In this document: positions 17,502 to 26,594 of the stretch, piece by piece | Numbering within the stretch: position 1 is the stretch's first letter | Layout: each line of letters opens with the position of its first letter | Assembly: GCF_000185905.1 (NCBI RefSeq) | Contig: NC_014918.1 | Location: forward strand, 248,001 to 312,000 | Length of the DNA: 64,000 nucleotides | Origin: Mesorhizobium ciceri biovar biserrulae WSM1271 | GTDB taxonomy: Bacteria; Pseudomonadota; Alphaproteobacteria; Rhizobiales; Rhizobiaceae | Direction of reading: 5' to 3' | Program-made: the position numbers and the translations under genes | The notes under the pieces: generated by a model | The model's database searches: none | What the model saw: only the letters and a program-made list of their open reading frames with translations | What the model was told of the DNA's origin: nothing

Positions 17502-19045
17502 GCTGCCGCCTCCACCGGCGAACCGCCATGCGCCATCGCCGCGAGTACGTCCTCCACGTTGGCCGCCTGGCCTTCCAGTTCGGCCACGCTCACCCCTTCG
17601 CGCAGCACGAATATGCGATCCGCCCCTTCCATTACCTCCTCGATTTCCGAGGAGATCATCAGGACGCCGAGCCCATCGTCGGCAAGCTTCAGAATGAGGC
17701 GCTGGATCTCGCCTTTAGCCCCGACATCGATGCCGCGTGTCGGCTCGTCGAGGATGAGCAGCTTCGGGTTCATCGCCAGCCACCGGGCCAGCAGCACCTT
17801 TTGCTGGTTGCCGCCTGAGAGTTCGCGGACCTTCTGGTTGGGACCGGAGCATTTGATGCCGAGGTCGCGAATGAAGCGCGCGACGATCTCGCGCTGCCGG
17901 TCTTCGTTCAGGATGCCGTTGCGACTGATCTTCGGCAGCAGTGCCAGCGTTATGTTTTCCGCCACCGTCATCTCCGGCACGATGCCTTCGGCTTTGCGGT
18001 CTTCTGTGCAGAACCCCATTCCGGCGGCGATTGCGTCGGCGGCTCGCTCAGGATGGTAGGATGCCCTTTCCATCGTCATCTCGCCGGCCTTCAGGCGGTC
18101 GGCGCCGAATACAAGGCGAGCTGTTTCGGTGCGGCCGGCGCCGAGCAAGCCGGCAAAGCTGGCAATCTCCCCGCGGCGCACATCGAAGGTCACATTGCGA
18201 ACCGACTGGCCGGCCGACAGCCCTTGCGCGGTAAACAGCACATCGCCTATCCTCGAACGATCGCGCGCGCCGAACGCAGTCGCGTGGCCGTCGACCACCG
18301 CGACATCGCGGCCAAGCATGGCCGCGACCAGTTCCAGTTTGCCGATGTCGCTCATCGCAGCGCTGCGCACCGTGTGGCCATCGCGCATGATCGTGACCCG
18401 GTCGCATACCTCGTAGAGCTCGTCGAGCTTGTGGCTGACGAATAGAACCGAGACGCCTTCGGCCTTGAGCTGCCGGACGACGCTGAACAAAACTGAGACT
18501 TCACGCTCGTCCAGCGAGGAGGTCGGCTCATCCATGATCACGAGGCGGGCGGAAAAGCCGATGGCGCGGGCAATCGCCACCATCTGCTGCGTGGCGGTAT
18601 TGAAGTCGCCGAGCGGGCGGCGCACATCAATGCGGATCGAGAACCGGCTGAGCAGGCGCTCGGCTTCAGCATGCATCGCGCTCCAGTCGAGCAGTCCCCG
18701 ACGGCGTTTCTCGCGTCCGAGGCAGATGTTCTCGGTTACAGAGCGGAGCGGGACGAGATTGATTTCCTGGTAGATGGTACTGATGCCGCTGACCTGCGCC
18801 TCATGCGGAGACCCGACCTCGAACGGCCTCTGCTCGAACAGCACCTGACCCCCATCCCGACGGTGGTAACCGGTGAGCACCTTGATAAGGGTCGACTTGC
18901 CCCCACCATTCTGGCCGATGAGTGCGTGGACCTCGCCCGGAAGGACCTGGAGTGAGGCACCGGCCAAGGCAGGGATACCGGCAAAACGCTTCTGGATGTC
19001 ACGCATGTCCAGGAGCAGCGCTGCTTGATCCGGCTGAGTGATCAT
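17498..19045 (-). CDS. Sugar ABC transporter ATP-binding protein (YtfR-like, two nucleotide-binding domains)
   Basis: 515 aa with tandem ATPase domains. First domain: Walker A GQNGGGKST (~45) and 'VIMDEPTSSLDE'. Second domain: degenerate Walker A 'GLLGAGRTE', signature 'LSGGNQQK', and 'LLILDEPTRGIDVG', as in monosaccharide importers of the RbsA/YtfR type. ATG 19045 is used because GGAG lies ~10 nt upstream; a TTG two codons earlier is less likely. It energises uptake through the two permeases downstream. Confidence 0.93.
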   Translation of the reverse strand: MITQPDQAALLLDMRDIQKRFAGIPALAGASLQVLPGEVHALIGQNGGGKSTLIKVLTGYHRRDGGQVLFEQRPFEVGSPHEAQVSGISTIYQEINLVPLRSVTENICLGREKRRRGLLDWSAMHAEAERLLSRFSIRIDVRRPLGDFNTATQQMVAIARAIGFSARLVIMDEPTSSLDEREVSVLFSVVRQLKAEGVSVLFVSHKLDELYEVCDRVTIMRDGHTVRSAAMSDIGKLELVAAMLGRDVAVVDGHATAFGARDRSRIGDVLFTAQGLSAGQSVRNVTFDVRRGEIASFAGLLGAGRTETARLVFGADRLKAGEMTMERASYHPERAADAIAAGMGFCTEDRKAEGIVPEMTVAENITLALLPKISRNGILNEDRQREIVARFIRDLGIKCSGPNQKVRELSGGNQQKVLLARWLAMNPKLLILDEPTRGIDVGAKGEIQRLILKLADDGLGVLMISSEIEEVMEGADRIFVLREGVSVAELEGQAANVEDVLAAMAHGGSPVEAAA

Positions 19046-19104
19046 CGGCAAACTCCAAACCCTACCCGCCGGAGCGGGTAGGGCAGCTGGAAACAGGGTG
19101 GATA

Positions 19105-20085
19105 TCAGAATGCAATATCGAAGTCCTTCTTCGCATTCGTCGGGTCGAAGAAGGCATCCTCGTTCTTAATAAAGGGCGGGATCTTTTTGCCGGCGGCATA
19201 ATCGGCCATCGTGGCGAAGGCCTTCGGCCCGAACAGCGGGCTGCAGGCGCAGATGGCGCCGATCTTGCCGTCGATGATCGCCTGTACGCCTTCCTTCTCG
19301 CCGTCGATCGACAAGATCAGCACATCCTTGCCTGGGGTCTTGCCGGCGGCTTCCAAAGCGGCGATTGCACCCAGCGCCATCTCGTCATTGTGCGCGTAGA
19401 TGATATCCGCATCGGGGTGCGCCTGAAGCAGCGTCTCGGCAACCTGCCGGCCCTTGTCGCGGGCGAAGTCGCCGGACTGAGACGCCAGGATAGTGAACTC
19501 CGAATGCTTGGCGATGAAATCGTCGAAGCCCTTCTTGCGATCGGTGGCCGCCGAGGCGCCGGTCGTGCCTTCCAGTTCGATGATCTTCGACTTGCCATTG
19601 GCGTTCTTGACCAGCCATTCGCCGATACGGGTCGCCTCCTCGATGAAATCCGACCCGATGAAGCAGACGTAATCCTCGCCCGGTTTGGCCATCGTGTGGT
19701 CAACGTCGCGGTCGACCAGGAACACCGGTATGCCGGCATCGCGCGCCGCCAGGATAACCGGCACCAGGGGCTTGTCCTCGCGCGGCGGCAGGAAGATGGC
19801 GTCGACGCCCTGCGCGATCATCGAGTTCACATCGGAAGCCTGCTTGGCCGACGATCCGGCGGCATCCGTGTAAACCAGTTGATGGCCGAGCTTGGCGGCT
19901 TCGTCCCGCATGCTCTTGGTCTCGGCAAGGCGCCACGGATTGTTGCTTTCCGTCTGGGCGAAACCGACCTTGTACTTGTCCTTCTTGGCGAGTGGCGGCA
20001 GCGCCGCAAAGGCGCGTGAGCCGAGCATCAGCGCGACCGCGCCGGCGGCGGAGCCTACCAGTAGTTTTCGACGGGTAATGATCAT
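19105..20085 (-). CDS. Periplasmic sugar-binding protein (YtfQ-like), Tat-exported
   Basis: 326 aa from ATG 20085, which has AGGAGG at ideal spacing; an upstream ATG at 20136 is unnecessary. The N-terminus 'MIITRRKLLVGSAAGAVALM' is a twin-arginine signal ending AFA. The mature protein is a type I periplasmic binding protein: 'KVGFAQTESNNPWRLAET', 'MIAQGVDAIFLPP', 'IPVFLVDRDVD', 'YAHNDEMALGA' and 'SIDGEKEGVQAI'. It is closest in pattern to E. coli YtfQ, which binds galactofuranose. It delivers sugar to the ABC transporter encoded downstream. Confidence 0.9.
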   Translation of the reverse strand: MIITRRKLLVGSAAGAVALMLGSRAFAALPPLAKKDKYKVGFAQTESNNPWRLAETKSMRDEAAKLGHQLVYTDAAGSSAKQASDVNSMIAQGVDAIFLPPREDKPLVPVILAARDAGIPVFLVDRDVDHTMAKPGEDYVCFIGSDFIEEATRIGEWLVKNANGKSKIIELEGTTGASAATDRKKGFDDFIAKHSEFTILASQSGDFARDKGRQVAETLLQAHPDADIIYAHNDEMALGAIAALEAAGKTPGKDVLILSIDGEKEGVQAIIDGKIGAICACSPLFGPKAFATMADYAAGKKIPPFIKNEDAFFDPTNAKKDFDIAF

Positions 20086-20185
20086 GCTCTTTCCTCCTTG
20101 ATTGTCGCTTTCTGCGACCATGGACTTCCTCATCATTCGGCCCTGAAGGCTGCGGCGACGCCGCTGTTTGCAATTGGATGGGGCG

Positions 20186-21805
20186 CTATGCCGCCTCCAG
20201 GATGAAATCGGCGCATCGATCGCCCAGCATCATCGCCGGCGCGGCCGTGTTGCCGGCATTGATGTTCGGACAGGCCGACATGTCGGCAACCCGCAGATTG
20301 TCCACCCCGCGCACGCGCATCGCCGCGTCCAGCACCGCCATCCGGTCGCTGTCCGAGCCCATTCGGCACGTGCCGGCCGGATGGTAGTTGGTCTTGACGA
20401 AGCGTTTGCAATGTTTTGCCAGCGCCTCATCGCTGAGATCATCCTGACTTGGCACGGCAATGGCCTTGACCCGATCGCCGAGCGGCTTGGTCTGGAACGC
20501 CTGCAGGAAATAACGCTGACCCGAGATCATCTCCCGCATGTCGTCTGGATGCTTGAGCAGATTGGGCGAAACGACCGGCATGTCCTTCGGGTCCGCCGAC
20601 CGCAGCCTCACAAAACCACGCGACTTAGGCTTCACCACAACCGTCGTGACGGTAAGCCCATAGGTGTTCTCGACGAGGGTGAGGATATCGCGATCCAGAT
20701 AGACGTGCGGAACGCAGAAGGCCTGGATCGTTGGTTCACCGTGCGGATCGGCCGGGTTGACGAAGGCGCCGGCCTCGACTCCGGCCGAGAGGATCGTGCC
20801 GGTGCCGAAGAGCTTGAAATGGAGGCCATTCCTGATCATCCGCCAGCCTTGGCCTTGCCTGAAATAACCGTAAGGGCCGTTTGCCGTGGCGATGATCGGG
20901 ACCTCCGGATGGTCGACCAGATTTTCGCCGACCCCTGGCAGGTCGGCGGCGCAAGCAATGCCATACCTGGCAAGCGCGTCGGCAGGGCCGATGCCCGACA
21001 GCATGAGCAGTTTCGGCGAGATGAGGGCGCCGGACGAGACAATCACGTCGGCATCCGCATAACTGGTACGCTCGGCGCCCGATGCGTCGGAGTAAACGAC
21101 GCCCGTGACCCGCCCGTTTTCGATCAGCAGCCGACTGACAGTGCAATTGAGTTTCAGCGTCAGCTTAGGATCATTCGTCAGAGGCTCGATGAAAGCGTAG
21201 GCGGCGCTGCTTCGCTTTCCGCGCCGGTTCATGAACTGGTAGAAGCCGACGCCGCGCTGCGACGGGCCGTTGAAATCATGGTTGTACGGGAGTCCCAGTC
21301 CTTGGACCGCCTGGACGAACCATCGCGAAACATCATCGATGTGGCCGGGATCCGAGACCAGCAGCGGACCTTCGCTGCCATGCAGTTCGCCGCCGAGCCG
21401 ATTGTTTCCCTCCATCCCGGTGAAGTGCGGCAGCACCGCCTGCCAGTTCCAGCGTACGCCGGCATTGTTGCCGCGCAGCATCTCGTCCCACTCGTCGTAA
21501 TCAGCCGAGCGGCCTCTCATATAGACCTGGGCGTTGACCGAGGTGCCGCCACCCAGCACGTTGCCTTGCGAGATTTCATGGACGCGGCCGTCTAGGTGGG
21601 CTTGCGGCTCTGTGCGGTGATAGCGCATGAATTTCGAGCCGTTGATCATCTTGAAGATGCCGGGAGGCATGTCGAGCAGGGGGTGATGGTGGGAATGGCC
21701 GGCCTCCAGCAACAGGGTTCGCCTCCCTGCTTTGACCAGCCTTGCCGCCGCGACGCATCCGGCTGCCCCGCCGCCCACCACGATATGGTCAAAGGACTGC
21801 GTCAT
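20186..21805 (-). CDS. GMC family FAD-dependent oxidoreductase
   Basis: 539 aa. N-terminal FAD site 'IVVGGGAAGCVAAARL', GMC signature 1 near 'GNVLGGGTSVNAQVYMRG', signature 2 'ISPKLLMLSGIGP', and the C-terminal catalytic His region 'HPAGTCRMG' with 'NTAAPAMMLGDR'. Enzymes of this family oxidise alcohols, choline, sugars or sugar alcohols. Encoded between the GntR regulator (4-nt overlap) and the sugar-binding protein, it probably oxidises the transported compound or a derivative. Cytosolic; no signal peptide. Confidence 0.92.
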   Translation of the reverse strand: MTQSFDHIVVGGGAAGCVAAARLVKAGRRTLLLEAGHSHHHPLLDMPPGIFKMINGSKFMRYHRTEPQAHLDGRVHEISQGNVLGGGTSVNAQVYMRGRSADYDEWDEMLRGNNAGVRWNWQAVLPHFTGMEGNNRLGGELHGSEGPLLVSDPGHIDDVSRWFVQAVQGLGLPYNHDFNGPSQRGVGFYQFMNRRGKRSSAAYAFIEPLTNDPKLTLKLNCTVSRLLIENGRVTGVVYSDASGAERTSYADADVIVSSGALISPKLLMLSGIGPADALARYGIACAADLPGVGENLVDHPEVPIIATANGPYGYFRQGQGWRMIRNGLHFKLFGTGTILSAGVEAGAFVNPADPHGEPTIQAFCVPHVYLDRDILTLVENTYGLTVTTVVVKPKSRGFVRLRSADPKDMPVVSPNLLKHPDDMREMISGQRYFLQAFQTKPLGDRVKAIAVPSQDDLSDEALAKHCKRFVKTNYHPAGTCRMGSDSDRMAVLDAAMRVRGVDNLRVADMSACPNINAGNTAAPAMMLGDRCADFILEAA

Positions 21806-22578
21806 GCCTCAGGCGCCTCACGGCTTTCGAATGTACCGCGCACATACTCCCAGGCCGCCGAAAGGTGGTTGAGCAGCGCCCGCTCGGCGCCATCGGGATC
21901 GCGCTCGATGATGGCCATGCAGATTTCCCGGTGGCTGAGGAAATTCACGCGGTTCCGTTCGGGCGATCGGGGCATGCGCATCCACTGCGGCGAAAGCCAC
22001 GCGGTGAATGCCTTGTGCACCACAGGCAGCACCGGGTTTCGGGCGATATCGTAAAGCGCGGCATGAAAAGCCACGTCGGTTGCGTAGAAATTCTGCGAGT
22101 CCGGAATAGCCGCCTCGTTCATGGCCAGGGCGGCCCCGAGTGCTGCGATGTCTTCCTTGCGGGCATGGATGGCCGCGTTGCGTGCCAGGGACGCCTCGAG
22201 GAAGACGCGCACGTCATAGAGGTTCTTCACGCCTGCCTGGTCGCTCAGCAGATGGCCGACAATGCCCTCAAGCGCGCCGAGCGCGGCATCCAGGCCCGGC
22301 CTGCGCGCAACTGGCCTGAAGCGTGGACGGGCTTCCACCAAGCCGCGGCTGGCCAGGCGCGCAATCGCCTCACGCACAACGCCCCGGCCCACGCCATACG
22401 CGATCATAAGTTCGCGCTCGGCCGGCAGGTAGCTGCCGTCGCCAATCCGTCCGGACGTGATGTCGGCCTCGATTCCAGCCACCATCGCGTCGGCCGCCCG
22501 GGCGGCGAGAATTGCCGCGGGCATCTCAGGACGGTCTCCCAATTCCAGCAAGCTTTCATCCTCCCAGCGGTGACCCAT
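21802..22578 (-). CDS. GntR/FadR-family transcriptional regulator (FCD domain)
   Basis: 258 aa from ATG 22578. An N-terminal winged helix ('GIEADITSGRIGDGSYLPAE', 'YGVGRGVVREAIARL') is followed by an all-helical FCD ligand-binding domain with likely metal/ligand residues in 'ATDVAFHAALYDIARNP' and 'HREICMAII'. Such proteins usually repress sugar-acid catabolism and are released by the substrate. The start codon faces the enolase-superfamily gene, with repeated TCGGACCA half-sites between them. The stop overlaps the GMC gene start, so it regulates its own operon. Confidence 0.88.
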   Translation of the reverse strand: MGHRWEDESLLELGDRPEMPAAILAARAADAMVAGIEADITSGRIGDGSYLPAERELMIAYGVGRGVVREAIARLASRGLVEARPRFRPVARRPGLDAALGALEGIVGHLLSDQAGVKNLYDVRVFLEASLARNAAIHARKEDIAALGAALAMNEAAIPDSQNFYATDVAFHAALYDIARNPVLPVVHKAFTAWLSPQWMRMPRSPERNRVNFLSHREICMAIIERDPDGAERALLNHLSAAWEYVRGTFESREAPEA

Positions 22579-22587
22579 TAAAAAGTA

Positions 22588-22737
22588 AATCGGACCAAAG
22601 CACAAGCGCGTTGACTGTTTTGTCGGACCAAATCGGAGGCCATGGTCCACCAGTTCTCTGGAAAGCCGCAGCTTATGTGGATGAAATGAGCAGAGTGGTT
22701 GCCAGTTGGCAAGCTTGGTGCAATTATGGTCCGACGA
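22588..22737. promoter_or_regulatory. Candidate operator cluster for the GntR-type regulator
   Basis: The half-site TCGGACCAAA occurs at 22590-22599 and 22623-22632, and its inverse ATGGTCCGAC at 22726-22735. FadR-type regulators bind short inverted half-sites with G-T/A-C cores. The sites flank both divergent starts. Confidence 0.5.
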
Positions 22738-22756
22738 AAAGCTCGATGGAAGCAGC

Positions 22757-23860
22757 ATGAACGGCACCGAGATCAAGGAGGTCGAGACCCGGCTATTCCG
22801 GGTCCCGCTGCGTGAGGTGATGACCGATGCCAAGCACGGCGCGCACACACATTTCGAGCTGGTGACCGTCACGTTGAGGCTTGCCGATGGCAGCGAGGGC
22901 ACCGGATACACCTACACCGGCGGCAAGGGCGGCTATGCTATCAAGGCAATGATCGAGCACGACCTGGCGCCCTTCCTGCGGGGACGCGACGCGACCGGGA
23001 TCGAGACGCTCTATGACGGCATGCTCTGGCACATCCACTATGTCGGACGAGGTGGCGTCGCATCCTTCGCGATATCGGCGGTCGACATTGCGTTGTGGGA
23101 TATCAAGGGTCGGCGCAGTGGCCTGCCGCTGTGGCAGATGGCTGGTGCGGCAGGGAAGACCGCCAAGGCCTATCGGGGCGGCATCGACCTAAACTTAACC
23201 CTCGATCAGCTCCTGGCCAGCATCGATTCTTATATAAAGGCCGGCTTCACGGCGGTGAAGATCAAAGTCGGCAAGGACGACCTTGCGGAGGATGTGGCCC
23301 GGGTGAAGGCAGTCCGCGAGCGCATTGGGCCCGATACCATCTTTATGGTTGACGCCAACTATGCGCTGACCGTCCCGCGAGCGATCGAGGCAGCGAGAGC
23401 ATTCGCGCCCTACGATCTGCTGTGGTTCGAGGAGCCCATCATACCCGACGATTATGAAGGTTACGCCAGCATTGCCAAGGCAACTGGGATGCCCCTGGCC
23501 ATGGGAGAAAACCTGCATGTCATCGAGGAGTTCGAGCATGCCTTTGCATGGTCGAAGCTCGGCTACATCCAACCTGACGCCTCCAACTGCGGCGGTGTCA
23601 CAGGCTGGCTGCGCGTGGCAGCGCTCTCACGCAGGGCTGGCATTCCGGTCTGCAGTCACGGAATGCAGGAACTTCATGTCAGCCTCGTTGCAGGCCAGAC
23701 AAATGCCGGCTGGGTAGAGGCGCATAGTTTCGATATTGACCAATACACCGCTGAGCCGCTTAGACTTCAGAATGGTTTGGCGCTTGCACCCGACGGACCT
23801 GGCGTGGGCGTTGTCTTCGATTGGCAGAAACTGGCGGCGTTCACGACTAGCGCCCCCTGA
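22757..23860 (+). CDS. Enolase-superfamily sugar-acid dehydratase (mandelate racemase/muconate lactonizing type)
   Basis: 367 aa. Catalytic elements of the superfamily are visible: KIK at 168-170 (general base), metal ligands Asp199 ('VDANYAL'), Glu225 ('FEEP') and Glu251 ('MGEN'), plus Asp274 and His301 ('CSHGMQELH') as the second acid-base pair typical of the mandelate racemase subgroup. These enzymes abstract the alpha-proton of a carboxylate, often dehydrating an aldonate. With a sugar importer and GMC oxidoreductase next door, a sugar-acid dehydratase role is likely; the exact substrate is unknown. Divergent from gntR. Confidence 0.88.
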   Translation: MNGTEIKEVETRLFRVPLREVMTDAKHGAHTHFELVTVTLRLADGSEGTGYTYTGGKGGYAIKAMIEHDLAPFLRGRDATGIETLYDGMLWHIHYVGRGGVASFAISAVDIALWDIKGRRSGLPLWQMAGAAGKTAKAYRGGIDLNLTLDQLLASIDSYIKAGFTAVKIKVGKDDLAEDVARVKAVRERIGPDTIFMVDANYALTVPRAIEAARAFAPYDLLWFEEPIIPDDYEGYASIAKATGMPLAMGENLHVIEEFEHAFAWSKLGYIQPDASNCGGVTGWLRVAALSRRAGIPVCSHGMQELHVSLVAGQTNAGWVEAHSFDIDQYTAEPLRLQNGLALAPDGPGVGVVFDWQKLAAFTTSAP

Positions 23861-24043
23861 ATGAGCGCCAGTTCTGAACTTGATGAACGAGATGATGGTC
23901 CTGCGGGAGTGGAATCGGAATTGCGAACGGAGCAGTGCTGGGTCTCCAGGCGGTAATCACCGACCTGTTACACCGGCGTCGCTGATGGCTGATTTCCAGC
24001 CCCTGAGCGCAGTCTGGTGAGCCCTGAATGGACTCGCTCAATC

Positions 24044-25438
24044 TCAGCGCGCCCGGGCAATGCCGGGGAGGGCGTCTGCGTCCGGTGGCAAGGCCTCTCT
24101 CGGGGCTGGCTGTTCTGCTGCAGGCGACGGTGGTGGACCCGGTTCGGCCCGTTCCTCGGCGATCAGCCGGGCGCCGCGTTCATAGGTGAGATAGCGCCAC
24201 AGCCATTGGATCGAGACCTGGACTCGGTGTTGAAAACCGACGAGCAGGTAAACATGGATGATCGCCCAAGCGGACCAGGCGAACCAGCCTTTCAATTTCA
24301 GCCTGCCGGACTCGAACACGGCAGCATGGCGGCCGACGATCGCCGTGTTGCCTCGATTTCTGAAGACAAAAGCCGGGAGATCCTCGCCAGTATCTGTCCG
24401 GCGTGCCAGGGCCTTGCCGAGGTGCTCGCCCTGCTGCTTGGCCACCTGGGCAAGACCCGGCAGTGGCTGGCCGTTCTCGTCGAGGAACAGCGCGACATCG
24501 CCAAGCGCGAAGATGTCGGAACGGCCCATTACCTGCAGGTCGGATCCGACCTTCACCCGGCCGCCGCGGTCTAGCCCGACACCAAGCTGGGCCGCCAGCG
24601 GCGAAGCCGCCACTCCGGCGGCCCAGAGCGTCAAGGCTACCGGGATGACCTTGCCGCCGACGGTGATCTTCTGTGCTTCGATCGCCTCGACGCGACTGTC
24701 GAGCGCGACGTCGACGCCCAGGCTTTCGAGGCGCAGACGTGCATATTCGGAAAGCTCCGGAGCGAAGCCGGCGAGCAGACGGTTGCCGGCTTCGACAAGT
24801 ATGATCTTTGTCTTCTCTGGCCGGATGTTGCGGAAGTCGCGTGCCAGCGTGTGCCGGCTGAGTTCTGCGATGGAGCCCGCCAGTTCCACGCCGGTCGGGC
24901 CGCCGCCGATGATGGCGATCGTCATCAGCCGTGATTGCTCGACTGGATCGGTTGTCCGTTCCGCATGCTCAAACGACAGCAGCAGCCGTGACCGTATCGT
25001 GCGGGCGTCCTCGATGCTCTTCAAGCCCGGACAAACCCGAGCCCAGCTCTCCTGGCTGAAGTAGAATGGCTGCGAGCCCGTTGCCAAGACCAGCAGGTCA
25101 TAGGGAACCGTGGTCCCATCGGCCAGAACCAGTATCCTGGCCTCGGTGTCGATCTTGGCGACATTGCCGAAGAGGACCTGAACAGAGGGATAGCGGCCCA
25201 GTATCTTGCGGATTGGCTCGGCGATGTCAGGCGCCGACAAGGCGGCTGTTGCAACCTGATATAGCAGGGGCTGGAACAGGTGGTGATTGTGGCGGTCGAT
25301 GATCGTGACCCCGATCTCCGCCCCGCCGAGCGCCTTGGCTACCTCCAGACCGGCAAACCCTCCGCCGACCACCACGATGCGGGGTATCATACTTCTGCTG
25401 TGGCTACCCTCGATGTTCCGTTGGATGGCGCGTTGCAT
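24044..25438 (-). CDS. Type II NADH:quinone dehydrogenase (NDH-2-like)
   Basis: 464 aa. Two Rossmann motifs: FAD site 'IVVVGGGFAGLEVAKALGG' and NAD site 'IAIIGGGPTGVELAGSIAEL', plus 'DIFALGDVA', the quinone-side 'QVAKQQGEHLGKAL' motif and a C-terminal hydrophobic amphipathic segment ('WFAWSAWAIIHVYLLVGF') for membrane binding. It oxidises NADH and reduces ubiquinone without pumping protons. The last ~35 residues are Pro/Ala/Glu-rich. GGGGAG lies 10 nt before ATG 25438. Third gene of an operon behind an EcfG-type promoter, so a stress-induced bypass of complex I is plausible; cyo, also with such a promoter, could accept its quinol. Confidence 0.92.
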   Translation of the reverse strand: MQRAIQRNIEGSHSRSMIPRIVVVGGGFAGLEVAKALGGAEIGVTIIDRHNHHLFQPLLYQVATAALSAPDIAEPIRKILGRYPSVQVLFGNVAKIDTEARILVLADGTTVPYDLLVLATGSQPFYFSQESWARVCPGLKSIEDARTIRSRLLLSFEHAERTTDPVEQSRLMTIAIIGGGPTGVELAGSIAELSRHTLARDFRNIRPEKTKIILVEAGNRLLAGFAPELSEYARLRLESLGVDVALDSRVEAIEAQKITVGGKVIPVALTLWAAGVAASPLAAQLGVGLDRGGRVKVGSDLQVMGRSDIFALGDVALFLDENGQPLPGLAQVAKQQGEHLGKALARRTDTGEDLPAFVFRNRGNTAIVGRHAAVFESGRLKLKGWFAWSAWAIIHVYLLVGFQHRVQVSIQWLWRYLTYERGARLIAEERAEPGPPPSPAAEQPAPREALPPDADALPGIARAR

Positions 25439-25443
25439 GATTG

Positions 25444-26097
25444 CTACTCCCCAGTCCGGTTCCGCAGGTCATAAGCTTGAAGGAATGCCTCGTTGCTGGA
25501 TGGGACGACTGACATCCCAGCTCGAAAGACGATGACGGAAGTGGCGGCACCGTTGAAGAGCGGGCCAGCACCCGCAGCCAGTCCTGCAAGCAGGACGATG
25601 CTGGTCAGAGCCGCCGAGGCACCTGCCGGTCCACCGCGGTTGGGCAGCACCAGCACCAACAGCAGCGGCACGATTCCGAAGATGACCAGCCACCCAATAT
25701 CCCAGGCGAGCGGCATGTCGCTGTTCATCTTGATCCGATGCAGGCCGAGCAGCCAATGGAACACAATGGCGTCCACCAGATGCCAGACGCCGAACCCGAT
25801 GAAGGCCAGCCGAAGGATCTCGGTCGTCGTTACGGCCCGCCTGCCTGCTGCCCTCGCCGCCACCAGCAGCACCGTGCCGGCAACGGCGAACACGTACATG
25901 AACAAGTGGAAGAGGCCGTCGGCCATGATCTGGAAGCGCAGGTCGGAACCCGCCGGGTCGGCGAGGCCCGAGAGAAGATGATGCCATTGCAGAATCTGGT
26001 GCAGGACGATGCCGTCGAAGAAAGCGCCCAGCGCGAAGCCGAGCAGAAGCCAGCCGACTCTCGTTCTCGGATCGAGTTTCGCGGTGATGGTGTCCAT
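25444..26097 (-). CDS. DUF2243 family membrane protein
   Basis: 217 aa with six predicted transmembrane helices and the DUF2243 hallmarks 'GFALGAFFDGIVLHQILQWHH', 'DGLFHLFMYVFAVAGTVLL', 'FGVWHLVDAIVFHWLLGLH' and 'WDIGWLVIFG'. The many conserved His residues in the membrane suggest haem or metal binding, but the function is unknown. The start at 26097 lies 1 nt after the preceding stop. Members often sit beside cytochrome oxidase genes (from memory), and a ctaD remnant lies just upstream here. Confidence 0.88.
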   Translation of the reverse strand: MDTITAKLDPRTRVGWLLLGFALGAFFDGIVLHQILQWHHLLSGLADPAGSDLRFQIMADGLFHLFMYVFAVAGTVLLVAARAAGRRAVTTTEILRLAFIGFGVWHLVDAIVFHWLLGLHRIKMNSDMPLAWDIGWLVIFGIVPLLLVLVLPNRGGPAGASAALTSIVLLAGLAAGAGPLFNGAATSVIVFRAGMSVVPSSNEAFLQAYDLRNRTGE

Positions 26098-26098
26098 A

Positions 26099-26269
26099 TC
26101 AGGACGACTCCGCCGAAACCGGAGAGCCAAGTCTGGTTAGCAGCTCCAGGTGCATCGCCCTGTCCGGCGTCGGGTCGTGGAGATCATGACGGGCCTCGAT
26201 CCAGAAGGCGGTAATCAGCCCGCCGACCACTGTCGTCAGAACCAAAGTCCCAGCAATGATTGCCAGCAT
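26099..26269 (-). CDS. Small single-span membrane protein (56 aa)
   Basis: MLAIIAGTLVLTTVVGGLIT begins a single transmembrane helix, followed by 'FWIEARHDLHDPTPDR' and a soluble tail. ATG 26269 is preceded by GAAGGG at ~10 nt; an upstream in-frame start (26365) would read through the promoter. First gene of the operon with DUF2243 and NDH-2. Function unknown; possibly a small respiratory accessory subunit. Confidence 0.6.
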   Translation of the reverse strand: MLAIIAGTLVLTTVVGGLITAFWIEARHDLHDPTPDRAMHLELLTRLGSPVSAESS

Positions 26270-26311
26270 GGATGTCGACCCTTCAACCGCGGGCACGCCG
26301 CGCCCGACCCG

Positions 26312-26336
26312 AACCTTGGCTTCTGCCGTATGTTCC
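26312..26336 (-). promoter_or_regulatory. EcfG-type promoter of the NDH-2 operon (GGAAC-N16-GGTT)
   Basis: Minus strand GGAAC 26336-26332 and GGTT 26315-26312; 43 nt before ATG 26269. Divergent from a second EcfG-type promoter 23 nt away. Confidence 0.75.
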
Positions 26337-26358
26337 CTCGCGTCGGGCGTTCTGGGGA

Positions 26359-26383
26359 GGAACAATCAACTTACATCATGGTT
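26359..26383 (+). promoter_or_regulatory. EcfG-type promoter facing the ctaD remnant (GGAAC-N16-GGTT)
   Basis: GGAAC 26359-26363, GGTT 26380-26383; 41 nt before ATG 26424. Confidence 0.65.
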
Positions 26384-26423
26384 CGGATGCCCTGTTGGGG
26401 GATGGCTGAAGCGGAGAACATTC

Positions 26424-26510
26424 ATGAGTGAATATTCGGCGGCGGCTCCGAGCAGCCGCGACGACCACAAGCCGCGGGGCATCACCCGCTGGCTGTTTTC
26501 GACAACATGA
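26424..26510 (+). pseudogene. Truncated start of cytochrome c oxidase subunit I
   Basis: A 28-codon frame reading MSEYSAAAPSSRDDHKPRGI then 'TRWLFSTT' and stop. 'HKPRGxxRWLFSTNHKDIGT' is the usual N-terminus of aa3-type CtaD, so only the first ~27 codons survive and unrelated DNA follows at ~26507. Its ribosome site (GGAGAA) and promoter remain intact, and the neighbouring DUF2243/NDH-2 operon fits an ancestral cytochrome oxidase locus. Identity rests on a short match. Confidence 0.6.
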
Positions 26511-26594
26511 TCTGAGGGTTCACGTGCTGAGCTCCGGCGATGCCTTCGATCTTGCGATGCGACGTCCGGCAGGGGGTCCGGGAGCCTCGCCGCG

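Noticed and set aside
16506..18059. 517-residue plus-strand frame opposite the ABC transporter genes
   Set aside because: Runs across two genes with clear family motifs on the other strand; composition rich in Asp/Arg/Gln, as expected of an antisense frame.
20168..21595. 475-residue plus-strand frame opposite the GMC oxidoreductase gene
   Set aside because: Antisense shadow of a high-GC gene; no motifs, while the minus strand has all GMC signatures.
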